Below, one piece after another: positions 53,828-62,513 of a stretch of DNA of 63,200 nt. Both the position numbers and the translations under genes were made by a program. Under the pieces are notes generated by a model that had not been told where the DNA came from, searched no databases, and saw only the letters and a list, made by a program, of their open reading frames with translations. Every line of letters starts with the position of its first letter. Within the stretch, counting starts at the first letter, position 1. Source of the DNA: an uncultured Clostridia bacterium (GTDB lineage: Bacteria > Bacillota > Clostridia > Lachnospirales > Anaerotignaceae); NCBI GenBank assembly GCA_945868505.1, contig CAMBLO010000012.1:1-63200 (forward strand). Direction: 5' to 3'.

Positions 53828-54514
53828 ATGGGGAAACAAAGAATTCTGATTGTTGATGACGATATGCATATTGCGGAACTGATCTCTCTTTATATGATGA
53901 AGGAGGGGTTTGAGACGCAGGAGGTGTATGACGGCAAGGAAGCGGTAAAGGCGGCAGAAAGCTTTGCCCCGGACCTGATTCTGCTGGATCTGATGCTGCC
54001 CGGTATGGATGGGTATCAGGTCTGCACAGAGGTGCGCAAGACCAGCCGTGTGCCCATCATCATGCTGACAGCCAAAGGGGAGACCTTTGACAAGGTGCTG
54101 GGGCTGGAATTGGGGGCAGATGATTATATTGTGAAGCCCTTTGACCCCAAGGAACTGGTGGCAAGGGTGAAAGCGGTACTCCGCAGATATGAACCCAAGC
54201 AGGACGAGGCAGATAAAAATGTGCTGAAATTTGGCGAACTGGAAATCAATCTTTCCAACTATTCTGTGGTGTATCAGGGAAAAAGTCTGGATTTTCCTCC
54301 CAAGGAATTTGAACTGCTCAGCTTTCTGGCCCAGCATCCCAATCGGGTATTTACTAGAGAACAGCTGCTGGATCAGATTTGGGGATATGAATATGTGGGG
54401 GATACCAGAACCGTGGATGTGCATGTAAAGCGTATCCGTGAAAAGCTCAACAGTGAGGATGAATGGGGTATCCGCACCGTTTGGAGCGTTGGATATAAGT
54501 TCGGTCAAAAATAA
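53828..54514 (+). CDS. OmpR/PhoB-family response regulator
   Basis: The receiver domain (1-115) has the acidic pair in ILIVDDDMH, phosphoacceptor Asp54 in LLDLMLPG, Thr in IMLTAKG and Lys in YIVKPFDP. The C-terminal winged helix (about 130-228) ends RTVDVHVKRIREKL and IRTVWSVGYKF. ATG 53828 follows GAGGTG. Its likely partner kinase is at 55069-56487, with an opposing gene between. Targets are unknown. Confidence 0.95.
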   Translation: MGKQRILIVDDDMHIAELISLYMMKEGFETQEVYDGKEAVKAAESFAPDLILLDLMLPGMDGYQVCTEVRKTSRVPIIMLTAKGETFDKVLGLELGADDYIVKPFDPKELVARVKAVLRRYEPKQDEADKNVLKFGELEINLSNYSVVYQGKSLDFPPKEFELLSFLAQHPNRVFTREQLLDQIWGYEYVGDTRTVDVHVKRIREKLNSEDEWGIRTVWSVGYKFGQK

Positions 54515-54522
54515 GGAAATAA

Positions 54523-54552
54523 AAAAGGGGCGCTGATACAGGCGTCCCTTTT
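54523..54552. terminator. Terminator between the response-regulator gene and the opposing small gene
   Basis: AAAAGGGGCG pairs with CGTCCCTTTT. A tracts upstream and T tracts downstream allow use from both sides. Confidence 0.88.
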
Positions 54553-54566
54553 ATGTAAGTTTGCAA

Positions 54567-54935
54567 TTATTCTTCTGTTTTTTCTTCGGAAGGTTCTGCT
54601 TCAGCAGGTGTTTCGTCCACAGGATTTTCTGTGGGAACGGCTTCGTTATCGCTGGAGGTGTCTTCTGCGGAAACTGCAGCTTCACCTGTCAGACGGGCAG
54701 GTTCCTGATTTGGGTTTTGACGCTGCATCATTTCTTTGCGCTGTGCATCTTTACGCATATTGGACCAGCGCAGCATGAAGCACAGGATCAAAAGGAACAG
54801 GATCAGATAATGAAAACTATTCATATTACCCCAGTCCACACGGAAGATGACAAGGATAGCCAGAGCAATGAGGAGCAGATCTTTTGGGGGAACCTTCTTT
54901 CTTTGAGGAGGTCTGTTTTGCATATTATTTTCCAT
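54567..54935 (-). CDS. Small membrane protein with acidic tail, unknown function
   Basis: From ATG 54935 the product has 122 residues. A basic N terminus (NRPPQRKKVPPKD) is followed by two hydrophobic helices (about 19-34 and 41-57), a charged stretch (RKDAQRKEMMQRQ) and a long acidic, Pro/Ser-rich tail ending EPSEEKTEE. There is no ribosome-binding site at the usual distance, so the start is uncertain. It lies convergent to the response regulator and divergent from the kinase. No family is recognised. Confidence 0.65.
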   Translation of the reverse strand: MENNMQNRPPQRKKVPPKDLLLIALAILVIFRVDWGNMNSFHYLILFLLILCFMLRWSNMRKDAQRKEMMQRQNPNQEPARLTGEAAVSAEDTSSDNEAVPTENPVDETPAEAEPSEEKTEE

Positions 54936-55068
54936 AAGTAAGTACGAGGCGAACTGCCTTTCTCCTTTCTGTGATTTCTTGTTTTTCCAGAAAAAACAAC
55001 TGTGTAAAACAGTATACCATTCTTTTATGGTTTTGTAATGCTTTTTTTGATAATTTGGAGGAATGAAG

Positions 55069-56487
55069 ATGAAAAAAGATTCCATTGTGCGAAAGCAGAT
55101 GCTGATATATATGACGACCATCGCTGTCTGCATCTCTTTGATGGGCGGTGCGCTGACGCTGGTATATACTACCCATTATATGAATGAGAAAAGAGAGGAA
55201 TTGGTCACCCAGGGGGAAAAGATTGCGACAGCTTTTTCCAAGGGCTATCGCACAGGAAATTTGAATAATTTAAGCTACGAACTGCAGGTTTTGGAAACGT
55301 ATATGGATGCCGGCATCCTGATGGTCAATCGGGATGGGCAGGTGATTATTGCTTCGCCAGAGCTGAATCAGGAAATTTATGAAAAAAAGGTACTGAATGA
55401 AACCCTGCTGGAAGGTGTTCTGGAAGGAAATATCGTTTCGGTACAGACGAAAAAAGGGCAGTTTTCTGATATGCCCATGCTGGTGGTGGGCTATCCCCTT
55501 TCGGAAGGGCAGATTGCCGGGCTGTTTATGTGCAGACCTCTGCCGCAGATTCAGGCTTCCCTGATGGAAATGTATGAGATGAGTGTGGTCAGCCTGTTCT
55601 TCGTTTCTTTGCTGGGGGTGATCGTCAGCTATCTGACGGCAAAATATGTGGCATTGCCCTTGATGCAGATGAACCGCGCGGCGAAAGTCATTGCCAATGG
55701 GAATTTTGAAGAGCGTGTTATTGTCAGCAATAAAGATGAATTGGGGGAACTGGCGGAAAGCTTCAACCACATGGCGGAAAGCCTGCAGGCCCATGAAAAG
55801 GTACAGAAGGATTTTATTGCGAATATTTCCCATGACCTGCGTTCCCCTTTGACCAGTATGCAGGGCTTTTTGACAGCTATGCTGGATGGTACGGTGCCGC
55901 CGGAAAAACAGGAAAAATATTTGAAGATTGTTTTGGAAGAAACCCAGCGCCTTTCCCGTATGACCCAAGGCATCGTGGAATTGAGCCGTGCCCAGAGCAG
56001 TGCCATTTTGCTGGATGAATCTGATTTTGATATCAATAATCTGATCCGCATGAATATTGAAATGCTGGAACCACAGCTGACGGAGAAAAATGTGCATATC
56101 CATGCTATTTATGCGGAAGAAAAAACGCTGGTTCATGGGGATATGGATAAAATTTCCCGTGTGTTGCAGAATCTGCTGGGTAATGCGTCGAAATTCTCCC
56201 CGGAAAACAGTATCATTGAAGTGGAAACTACATTGAAAGAAAAGAAAAAAGTGTTGATTTCTGTAAAGGATGAAGGTCCTGGGATCAGCGCGGAAGATCA
56301 GAAGTATGTGTTTGACCGTTTTTATAAGACGGATACGACCCGCAATAAGGATAAGACCGGTAGCGGCATTGGTCTTGCCATCGTCCGTGAATTTTTGCAG
56401 GCTCATGGGGAGACCATTACGGTAAAGAGCGAAGAAGGGGAGGGAGCAACCTTTGCCTTTTCTCTGAAGCTGGCGGAAGAGGATTGA
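55069..56487 (+). CDS. Sensor histidine kinase with HAMP domain
   Basis: An N-terminal helix (about 10-32), an extracytoplasmic sensor region (about 33-160) and a second helix (about 165-190) precede a HAMP domain. The H-box FIANISHDLRSPLTSMQGF contains His255. The ATPase part has the N-box NLLGNASKFSP, G1 VKDEGPGIS, F-box DRFYKTD and G2 GSGIGLAIV. It is a PhoR/WalK-type kinase of 472-474 residues. ATG 55069 has GGAGG seven bases upstream. The likely partner regulator is encoded upstream at 53828-54514. Confidence 0.95.
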   Translation: MKKDSIVRKQMLIYMTTIAVCISLMGGALTLVYTTHYMNEKREELVTQGEKIATAFSKGYRTGNLNNLSYELQVLETYMDAGILMVNRDGQVIIASPELNQEIYEKKVLNETLLEGVLEGNIVSVQTKKGQFSDMPMLVVGYPLSEGQIAGLFMCRPLPQIQASLMEMYEMSVVSLFFVSLLGVIVSYLTAKYVALPLMQMNRAAKVIANGNFEERVIVSNKDELGELAESFNHMAESLQAHEKVQKDFIANISHDLRSPLTSMQGFLTAMLDGTVPPEKQEKYLKIVLEETQRLSRMTQGIVELSRAQSSAILLDESDFDINNLIRMNIEMLEPQLTEKNVHIHAIYAEEKTLVHGDMDKISRVLQNLLGNASKFSPENSIIEVETTLKEKKKVLISVKDEGPGISAEDQKYVFDRFYKTDTTRNKDKTGSGIGLAIVREFLQAHGETITVKSEEGEGATFAFSLKLAEED

Positions 56488-56522
56488 TGGGGTTTTTCTG
56501 ATTTAAGAAAACTTTTTTGAAC

Positions 56523-56556
56523 AAAAACCGAGACGAATTTTCGTCTCGGTTTTTTA
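56523..56556. terminator. Bidirectional terminator between the kinase gene and nadE
   Basis: AAAACCGAGACGAA pairs with TTCGTCTCGGTTTT around a tiny loop, with T run after and A run before. Serves both convergent genes. Confidence 0.93.
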
Positions 56557-56574
56557 TATATTGAAATATATTGT

Positions 56575-58512
56575 TTACAGCCTTTCTACTTCATCCATCC
56601 AGATACGGCTATGGGCATCGGTAGGCATACGCCAGTCGCTTCTGGGAGACAGGCACAGGGCACCGACCTTGGGGCCATCGGGCAGGCAGGAACGTTTGAA
56701 CTGCTGGATGAAGAAACGGCGATAGAAGTTTTTCAGCCATTTCAGCAGAGTTTCTCTATCATATTCGCCATCGAAGGCTTTTTCTGCCAGAAAGAGAACC
56801 TTGGCAGGGGAATAGCCGAAGCGGATGATCTGATAGAGGAAGAAATCGTGAAGTTCATAAGGGCCAACCAAGTCTTCCGTTTTCTGGTTGATTTTACCAT
56901 CCTCGTCGGGAGGCAGCAATTCGGGGCTGACAGGAGTATCCAGAACATCCAGCAGGGCGGCGGAAGCTTCTGCATCAACTTCGCCGTTGGTTGCTACCCA
57001 TTTTACCAGTACCCGTACCAGTGTTTTGGGGATGCCGCCATTGACACCATACATGGACATGTGGTCGCCATTGTAGGTTGCCCAGCCCAGTGCCAGTTCG
57101 GATAGGTCGCCTGTACCAACAACCAGACCGTTGTATTTGTTTGCCAGATCCATCAGAATCTGTGTACGTTCACGCGCCTGAGAGTTTTCGTAAGTTACGT
57201 TATGCAGGTTCATATCATGTTCGATATCCTTGAAGTGCTGAATGACTGCTTCGCGGATAGGGATTTCTTTCATGGTGATGCCCAGAGAACGCATCAGTGT
57301 CAGAGCATTCTGGTAGGTTCTGTCTGTGGTACCAAAGCCGGGCATAGTCACACCGATGACATTGCTGCGGTCGATGCCCAGATAGTCACAGGCTTTTGCA
57401 CAAACCAGCAGAGCCAATGTGGAATCCAGACCGCCGGAAATACCGATTACCAGAGACTGGGAATGGGTATGCTCCATACGTCTTGCCAGACCTGTTGTCT
57501 GGATGGCGAAGATGTTTTTGCAGCGCTCGTCCAGATTTTCTTTTGGTGTGAAAGGTGCATTGGAAAGAGGTCTGTTCCAGTTTTCCAAAGTGGGGTCTTC
57601 CTGCATATCGAAGAAGATCTGACGATAGAATTTCTGGGCTTCTGCCTTCTGCAGATGGGACATGAATGTGGTATGTTTGCGGCGTTCCGCCATCAGCATT
57701 TCTACGTCGATATCTGCATAGATCAGCTGGCTTTCTCTGGAGAAACATTCTGTTTCCGCAAACAGTGCGCCGTTTTCATAGATCATGCTGTGACCGCTGA
57801 ACACAGCATCCTGTGTGGATTCGCCGATGCCTGCGGAAGTATAAACATAAGCAGCCAGGGTACGGGCAGACTGCTGGGATACCAGTTGATGACGATAGCC
57901 AGGTTTGGAAGCAAGCTCATTGCTTGCGGAAAGATTCAGGATCAATGTTGCACCATAGAGACTCAGGTAGGAGCTGGGGGGGATGGGTACCCACAGGTCT
58001 TCGCAGATTTCTGCACCGATTTTCAGTTCGGGGATGCCTTCTGCGGCGAAGATCAGGTCTGCACCGATGGGGACATTCTGCCCTGCGTAGGAAATTTCCT
58101 CTGCCAGCAGATCGTCTGCGGAAGCAAACCAGCGTTCCTCATAAAATTCACTATAGTTGGGGATATGGGTTTTGGGAACGATCCCTAGCAGTCTGCCTTT
58201 ATAGATGGCAACAGCGCAGTTAAAATTCTGATTATCCACGGCGATAGGCGCACCGATCAGCAGGAACATTTCCAGTTCCTTTGTGGCCTCTGCGATTTCC
58301 TGTACGGCTTTTTCTGCTGCTTTCAGCAGAGGAGCCTGAAAGAACAGGTCTGCACAGGTATACCCGGTGATAGACAATTCGGGGAAAGACAGCACACGGA
58401 CTTTTTTGGCAGCAGCCTCTTCCACCACTTTCAAAATCTCTTCTTTATTATAGACACAATCGGCAACTTTCAGCTTGGGTACGGCTGCGCCGACTTTTAC
58501 ATAACCAAACAT
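56575..58512 (-). CDS. nadE: Glutamine-dependent NAD+ synthetase
   Basis: This two-domain enzyme amidates nicotinic acid adenine dinucleotide to NAD+. The nitrilase-like glutaminase domain (about 1-280) has FPELSITGYTC, PKTHIPNYSEFYEERW and GAEICEDLW (catalytic Cys). The synthetase domain has the ATP PP-loop GISGGLDSTLAL and GTGDLSELALGW. The length of 645 is typical. It lies 12 bp after lexA on the same strand with no terminator between, so it is probably part of the LexA-controlled transcript. Confidence 0.97.
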   Translation of the reverse strand: MFGYVKVGAAVPKLKVADCVYNKEEILKVVEEAAAKKVRVLSFPELSITGYTCADLFFQAPLLKAAEKAVQEIAEATKELEMFLLIGAPIAVDNQNFNCAVAIYKGRLLGIVPKTHIPNYSEFYEERWFASADDLLAEEISYAGQNVPIGADLIFAAEGIPELKIGAEICEDLWVPIPPSSYLSLYGATLILNLSASNELASKPGYRHQLVSQQSARTLAAYVYTSAGIGESTQDAVFSGHSMIYENGALFAETECFSRESQLIYADIDVEMLMAERRKHTTFMSHLQKAEAQKFYRQIFFDMQEDPTLENWNRPLSNAPFTPKENLDERCKNIFAIQTTGLARRMEHTHSQSLVIGISGGLDSTLALLVCAKACDYLGIDRSNVIGVTMPGFGTTDRTYQNALTLMRSLGITMKEIPIREAVIQHFKDIEHDMNLHNVTYENSQARERTQILMDLANKYNGLVVGTGDLSELALGWATYNGDHMSMYGVNGGIPKTLVRVLVKWVATNGEVDAEASAALLDVLDTPVSPELLPPDEDGKINQKTEDLVGPYELHDFFLYQIIRFGYSPAKVLFLAEKAFDGEYDRETLLKWLKNFYRRFFIQQFKRSCLPDGPKVGALCLSPRSDWRMPTDAHSRIWMDEVERL

Positions 58513-58524
58513 AAATTCATCTCC

Positions 58525-59133
58525 TTAGAATTTTCTGAACAGACCAATGACCTTGCCCAAGATGGCAACGTCTTTTACGATAATGGGAGACATAGAGGAA
58601 TTTTCGGGCTGCAGGCGGATGAAATCCTTTTCCTTATAGAAGGTTTTTACAGTGGCATAATCCTCGATGAGAGCAACGACGATATCGCCGTTTTTTGCAT
58701 CCTGCTGCTGGCGGACAAGAATTAAATCCTTATCGAAAATGCCTGCTTCGATCATACTTTCCCCTTTGACACGGAGCATAAAAACGGTGTCATTGTGGAC
58801 ATAATCCACGGGGATGGGGAAGGTATCCTCGATATTTTCCACTGCAAGAATCGGTGCGCCGGCAGTAATATTCCCTACGATGGGGACATTCACCAGTTCC
58901 CGCTGAGGGGCCTCAAAGCCGGGGTCCAAAATTTCGATGGCTCTGGGCTTGGTCGGGTCTCTGCGGATAAGGCCTTTCTTTTCCAGACGGGAAAGATGAC
59001 CATGGACGGTAGAGGTGGATTTCAGCCCTACGGCATCGCAGATTTCACGAACGGAAGGGGGATAACCCTTTTCCCGAACTTCTGCCTTCATATATTCCAA
59101 AATTTGCTTTTGTTTTGCGGACAGTTCGCTCAT
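58525..59133 (-). CDS. lexA: LexA repressor
   Basis: LexA represses SOS genes until RecA filaments promote its self-cleavage. The N-terminal winged helix (1-65) has [23 protein letters not shown]. The cleavage bond is Ala91-Gly92 in ITAGAP. The catalytic dyad is Ser126 (KGESM) and Lys163 (YATVKTF). ATG 59133 follows AAGGAGTG, giving 202 residues. It is divergent from the YneA-like gene, with LexA boxes between, the order seen in Bacillus. Confidence 0.97.
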   Translation of the reverse strand: MSELSAKQKQILEYMKAEVREKGYPPSVREICDAVGLKSTSTVHGHLSRLEKKGLIRRDPTKPRAIEILDPGFEAPQRELVNVPIVGNITAGAPILAVENIEDTFPIPVDYVHNDTVFMLRVKGESMIEAGIFDKDLILVRQQQDAKNGDIVVALIEDYATVKTFYKEKDFIRLQPENSSMSPIIVKDVAILGKVIGLFRKF

Positions 59134-59285
59134 ATTCTCACTCCTTATGATTGTATCCAAATGGATGGGAATTATCAAGTAAATGGCAGAAAAAAGTAAT
59201 ATCCTGCCTGAAAACCAATAGGTACTTTGCTTTGCAAAGCCGCTTGCGCGGGTGGGGCGTATTCCCCACTACGTTGTTCGCCTCT

Positions 59286-59398
59286 ATTATATCATAAAAA
59301 AAAGGAAAATCAAACCTATGTTCGTAAAATTTTTTGAAAAGTATTGACAAAGAATGTGTGTTCTTGTATGATACAGTCAGAAAACGAAAAAATGTTCG
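59286..59398. promoter_or_regulatory. Divergent lexA / yneA-like promoter region with three LexA-like boxes
   Basis: Minus strand: TTGATT (59313-59308) and TATAAT (59291-59286), 16 bp apart, drive lexA. Box CAAACCTATGTTCG (59311-59324) overlaps its -35. Plus strand: TTGACA (59344-59349) and TATGAT (59367-59372), 17 bp apart, drive the LysM gene. AGAATGTGTGTTCT (59351-59364) fills its spacer. CGAAAAAATGTTCG (59385-59398) lies in the initially transcribed region. Matches to CGAACRNRYGTTCG are 12, 11 and 13 of 14 by eye. Confidence 0.85.
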
Positions 59399-59417
59399 TA
59401 AGAAATGGGGCGAAAAC

Positions 59418-59738
59418 ATGGAAAGAAGAACACAGAGAAGAGTCGTAAGAAAATCCAGAAAAATCAGAAAGAATACCTTTGTGCTGCTGACAATGGCTTT
59501 GATCCTCTGCTTAGGAACCTTTGCCATGGGCGCACAGACCGAAAAAGCAACGAAGACATATTATGAATCTGTTGAGATCCATAAGGGCGACACCATTTGG
59601 GATATTGCGGAAGAATATAAAACGGAAGGGGAAAAAACCGAACATATAGTAGATACGATTCTGGATCTGAATGGGCTGAAAACAGCGAACGTACGAGCGG
59701 GCGAAAGTATCATCGTGCCTGTGACGGTAGGGACTTAA
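59418..59738 (+). CDS. YneA-like LysM protein, probable SOS cell-division suppressor
   Basis: From ATG 59418 the product has 106 residues: a strongly basic N terminus (MERRTQRRVVRKSRKIRK), one membrane helix (about 21-38) and an extracytoplasmic LysM domain (about 50-104, VEIHKGDTIWDIAEEYK to AGESIIVPV). This is the architecture of Bacillus YneA, which blocks division during SOS. Location next to lexA and LexA boxes in its promoter support the same job. A longer reading from 59334 is rejected because it would include the promoter. The ribosome-binding site is weak (GGGGCG). Confidence 0.85.
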   Translation: MERRTQRRVVRKSRKIRKNTFVLLTMALILCLGTFAMGAQTEKATKTYYESVEIHKGDTIWDIAEEYKTEGEKTEHIVDTILDLNGLKTANVRAGESIIVPVTVGT

Positions 59739-59757
59739 AAAGGAGAACGGAATATAG

Positions 59758-59891
59758 CGGCGGCTTGAGAAAATATGATTTCGAAATTTTTATTGATTTC
59801 TTACGCTCTGCCGCAAGGATGTCCTTGAAAAAGGTTTTGTTTTTTGAAGGCATATCAAAGGGAGTGGAAAAATTTTCTGCTCTCTTTTTTT
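59758..59891 (+). terminator. Long imperfect hairpin and terminator after the YneA-like gene
   Basis: GCGGC (about 59758) and GCCGC (about 59813) enclose an A/T-rich imperfect stem of about 60 nt without a T tail. Downstream, GGGAGTGGAAAA (59860-59871) pairs with TTTTCTGCTCTC (59873-59884), with wobble pairs, and is followed by seven T; this is the terminator proper. The 308-bp gap to nfeD otherwise holds the repeat pair and promoter noted separately. Confidence 0.7.
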
Positions 59892-59899
59892 ACGGAAAA

Positions 59900-59917
59900 T
59901 TCTTAAACAATTCTTAC
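59900..59917. promoter_or_regulatory. Tandem 7-bp repeats with 11-bp period upstream of nfeD-floA
   Basis: TTCTTAA (59900-59906) and TTCTTAC (59911-59917) are the inverse complements of TTAAGAA and GTAAGAA, again 11 bp apart, as at 40915-40932. A TATAAT at 59961-59966 is the likely -10 of nfeD, 44 bp beyond the repeats (42 bp in the other case). Confidence 0.4.
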
Positions 59918-60046
59918 AGTTTTCCCTGACCCATTGCGAAGCAAACCTTCTTTATGCTAATATAATGGCAGAAAGATATATTTTCGGAAAGAGAATATGT
60001 TTCGCCTGAACAGGGCAAAAAAACTGCATAAAGGAGGTTGAAAGGG

Positions 60047-60511
60047 ATGTTCCCATGGATCGTTGTTTTGGCGATTCTCGGTTTGGTGATGCTCTTTGCG
60101 GAGATCCTGATGCCGGGATTCGGATTATTTGGAATTTTGGGTACGATTTCTCTTTTTGGCTCGCTGATTTTGACTTATCGGCTCTATGGGATGGTCACAT
60201 TCTTGATCATGTTGGCGGCGGTGGTCGTGATCTTTTTTGCAATGGTTTACGTTGCAAAAAAAAGCGGGCTCTACAATAAAGTCATTTTGAAAGACAAGCA
60301 GGAAGCCAAGGATTTTGACGAAAGCGTTCTGCAGGGGCTTTTGGGACAGGTAGGGACTACCCAGTCGACACTGCGCCCCTTTGGCGTGGCGGAATTTGAT
60401 GGAAAACTGGTCGATGTCTGCTCTCAAGGGGATTTTATTGACAGAGGAGAAAAGGTACAGGTGGTACAGATCGCAGGGAAAACTGTGACTGTGAAAGCCT
60501 ATACAGAATAA
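60047..60511 (+). CDS. NfeD-family membrane protein (short form)
   Basis: The product (154 residues) has three or four membrane helices (FPWIVVLAILGLVMLFAEILMPGFGLFG) and a C-terminal OB-fold (about 95-154, GQVGTTQSTLRPFGVAEFDGKLVDVCSQGDFIDRGEKVQVV). Short NfeD proteins partner with flotillin-like scaffolds, and floA follows 33 bp downstream. ATG 60047 is nine bases from AAGGAGG; a TTG at 60038 abuts the site and is unlikely. Confidence 0.93.
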   Translation: MFPWIVVLAILGLVMLFAEILMPGFGLFGILGTISLFGSLILTYRLYGMVTFLIMLAAVVVIFFAMVYVAKKSGLYNKVILKDKQEAKDFDESVLQGLLGQVGTTQSTLRPFGVAEFDGKLVDVCSQGDFIDRGEKVQVVQIAGKTVTVKAYTE

Positions 60512-60544
60512 AGGGTAAAGAAGAGACATGAGGAGGCGTATGCT

Positions 60545-61555
60545 ATGCTTGGTATTTTCAATTTTATCATTCCTGTTATTGTCATTTTAGTCATCGTTGG
60601 CATTTTTCTGAGTTTTGTACCTTTGGGGCTTTGGATTTCTGCGGTTTCTGCGGGGGTAAAGGTAAGCATTTTCTCTCTGGTTGGTATGAGACTGCGTCGG
60701 GTACGGGCAGATAAGATTATCCGTCCTCTGATCAAAGCCCAGAAGGCAGGGATGAACGTAAATGCGAACCAGTTGGAATCTCATCTGCTTTCCGGCGGTA
60801 GAGTGGATAATGTGGTAGATGCACTGATTGCTGCCCACAGAGCAAATTTGGACCTGTCCTTTGAAAGAGCCGCAGCCATCGATCTGGCGGGCAGAAATGT
60901 TTTCGAAGCCGTAAGAATGAGTGTAACCCCTAAGATCATTGAAACACCTTGGATTTCCGCGGTTGCCATTGATGGTATCGAGGTAAAAGTTATTGCGAAG
61001 GTAACCGTAAGAGCAAACTTGGGCAGACTGGTCGGCGGTGCCGGGGAAGAAACGATCATTGCCAGAGTTGGCGAAGGTATCGTTACAACCGTTGGTTCTT
61101 CCCAGAGCCACAAGAGTGTGCTGGAAAATCCTGATCTGATTTCCAGAACCGTATTGGCGAAGGGGCTGGATAATGGTACAGCCTTCGAAATTCTTTCTAT
61201 TGATATCGCCGATGTGGATATCGGCAGAAACATTGGTGCTCACCTGCAGATCCAGCAGGCAGAAGCGGATAAACAGATCGCCCAAGCAAAGGCAGAAGAA
61301 CGCCGTGCAACGGCTATAGCGAAAGAACAGGAAATGAAAGCGGAAGTAGAACACATGAAAGCGAAGGTTGTGGAAGCGGAAGCGGAAGTTCCTCGTGCTA
61401 TGGCGGAAGCGTTGCGCAGCGGCAATCTGGGGGTAATGGATTATTATCGTATGCAGAATGTGCAGGCTGACACAGCGATGAAAACCAATGTGGGTAACAC
61501 AGATTTGACAAATGTGTTCCAGAATAGTTCTGATAAAGGCAAAAAAGAAATCTAA
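60545..61555 (+). CDS. floA: Flotillin-like protein FloA
   Basis: FloA organises functional membrane microdomains. A membrane hairpin near residues 5-30 precedes the SPFH/band-7-like domain, [21 protein letters not shown] to [15 protein letters not shown], then a coiled coil rich in Glu/Ala (about 235-290) and the family end [18 protein letters not shown]. The length of 336 is normal. It forms an operon with nfeD, as in Bacillus yqeZ-floA, where SigW regulates it. No SigW promoter is evident here. Confidence 0.97.
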   Translation: MLGIFNFIIPVIVILVIVGIFLSFVPLGLWISAVSAGVKVSIFSLVGMRLRRVRADKIIRPLIKAQKAGMNVNANQLESHLLSGGRVDNVVDALIAAHRANLDLSFERAAAIDLAGRNVFEAVRMSVTPKIIETPWISAVAIDGIEVKVIAKVTVRANLGRLVGGAGEETIIARVGEGIVTTVGSSQSHKSVLENPDLISRTVLAKGLDNGTAFEILSIDIADVDIGRNIGAHLQIQQAEADKQIAQAKAEERRATAIAKEQEMKAEVEHMKAKVVEAEAEVPRAMAEALRSGNLGVMDYYRMQNVQADTAMKTNVGNTDLTNVFQNSSDKGKKEI

Positions 61556-61581
61556 TAAAGCGAATGGTGACGTATCATTAG

Positions 61582-61610
61582 GGGAGGGTGCTGAAAGGCA
61601 TCCTCTCTTT
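61582..61610 (+). terminator. Terminator after floA
   Basis: GGGAGGGTGC (61582-61591) pairs with GCATCCTCTC (61598-61607), with two G-T pairs, followed by TTTG. The short T tail may allow read-through into the next gene. Confidence 0.75.
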
Positions 61611-61633
61611 GTATATGGAAAGAAGGTAGGAAG

Positions 61634-62434
61634 ATGGGAACGGCTTTGGAACGGGAATGGAAGCGGCTATTGAAAAAGGAAGAACGGATGATTCGTTCTG
61701 CAGAAAATAAAAAAGAAACAAAATTGGATGAAAAAATCAAGGAGTTGACGGGCAGAATAGAAGAAAAGATTCCGGAGAAGCTTTTGGAAACAATTGATGC
61801 TGCCTTTTATAAAGCGTTTCTTATAATTTTTGAAAAAGGAACAGTTGTTATCGAAAAAACATTTAAAAGCGATGAACTGCAGTTGGAATTTCAGGTAAAT
61901 GATTTTCGGGTGGATAAAAAGCCTACAAAGCGGTCTTTGAAAAAGGTTGAAAAGGCGGGAAGAAAAAGCCGATTGCTCAATTCCGCGGTAACCACGGCGG
62001 AGGGAATTGGTCTTGGGGTATTGGGAATAGGGATTCCTGATATTCCGGTTTTTCTGAGTATGCTTTTGAAAGGATTATATGAGATGTCAGCCAGCTATGG
62101 CTATGATTATACTCAGAAAGAAGAGCAAATTTTTATTTTGCGGTTGATTGCAGCAGGTTTGGCAGCGGACGAGGAGAAACGAGAAGCGGATCGGCTGGTG
62201 GACGCATGGATCGGCCTTGGGGAAGGGAGAGAAGCTTTTTCCTTTGAGGAGGAAGTGAAACGAGCTTCTACCGCTCTTTCCAACGGGATGCTGATGGCAA
62301 AATTTATACAAGGACTGCCACTGGTTGGTGCGGTAGGCGGCATAAGCAATCCTGTGGTATATCAAAAAGTCATGCAGTATGCCGCCATGAAATATAAAAA
62401 AAGATATTTGGCGGCGAAACGGAAGGACGTATAA
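61634..62434 (+). CDS. EcsC-family protein
   Basis: The 266-residue protein fits the EcsC family (PF12787): a charged N terminus (LEREWKRLLKKEERMIRSAENKKE), then ETIDAAFYKAFLIIFEKGTVVIEKTF, a Gly-rich hydrophobic segment TTAEGIGLGVLGIGIPDIPVFLSMLLKGLYEMSASYGYD, and NPVVYQKVMQYAAMKYKKRYL at the end. The biochemical role of EcsC proteins is not well defined. The start follows AAGGTAGG. Proximity to floA suggests membrane association, which is inference. Confidence 0.85.
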   Translation: MGTALEREWKRLLKKEERMIRSAENKKETKLDEKIKELTGRIEEKIPEKLLETIDAAFYKAFLIIFEKGTVVIEKTFKSDELQLEFQVNDFRVDKKPTKRSLKKVEKAGRKSRLLNSAVTTAEGIGLGVLGIGIPDIPVFLSMLLKGLYEMSASYGYDYTQKEEQIFILRLIAAGLAADEEKREADRLVDAWIGLGEGREAFSFEEEVKRASTALSNGMLMAKFIQGLPLVGAVGGISNPVVYQKVMQYAAMKYKKRYLAAKRKDV

Positions 62435-62513
62435 AAGAAAAAAGAATAGCCATACTATGACTGCGGGAGAAACTCGCAAGGAAGCAACGGAAAAATACAG
62501 GGAGGTCATAGTG

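Noticed and set aside
59334..59417. Longer N terminus for the YneA-like protein
   Set aside because: The extension would be encoded by the -35, spacer and -10 of its own promoter, and ATG 59418 begins the expected basic-then-membrane segment.
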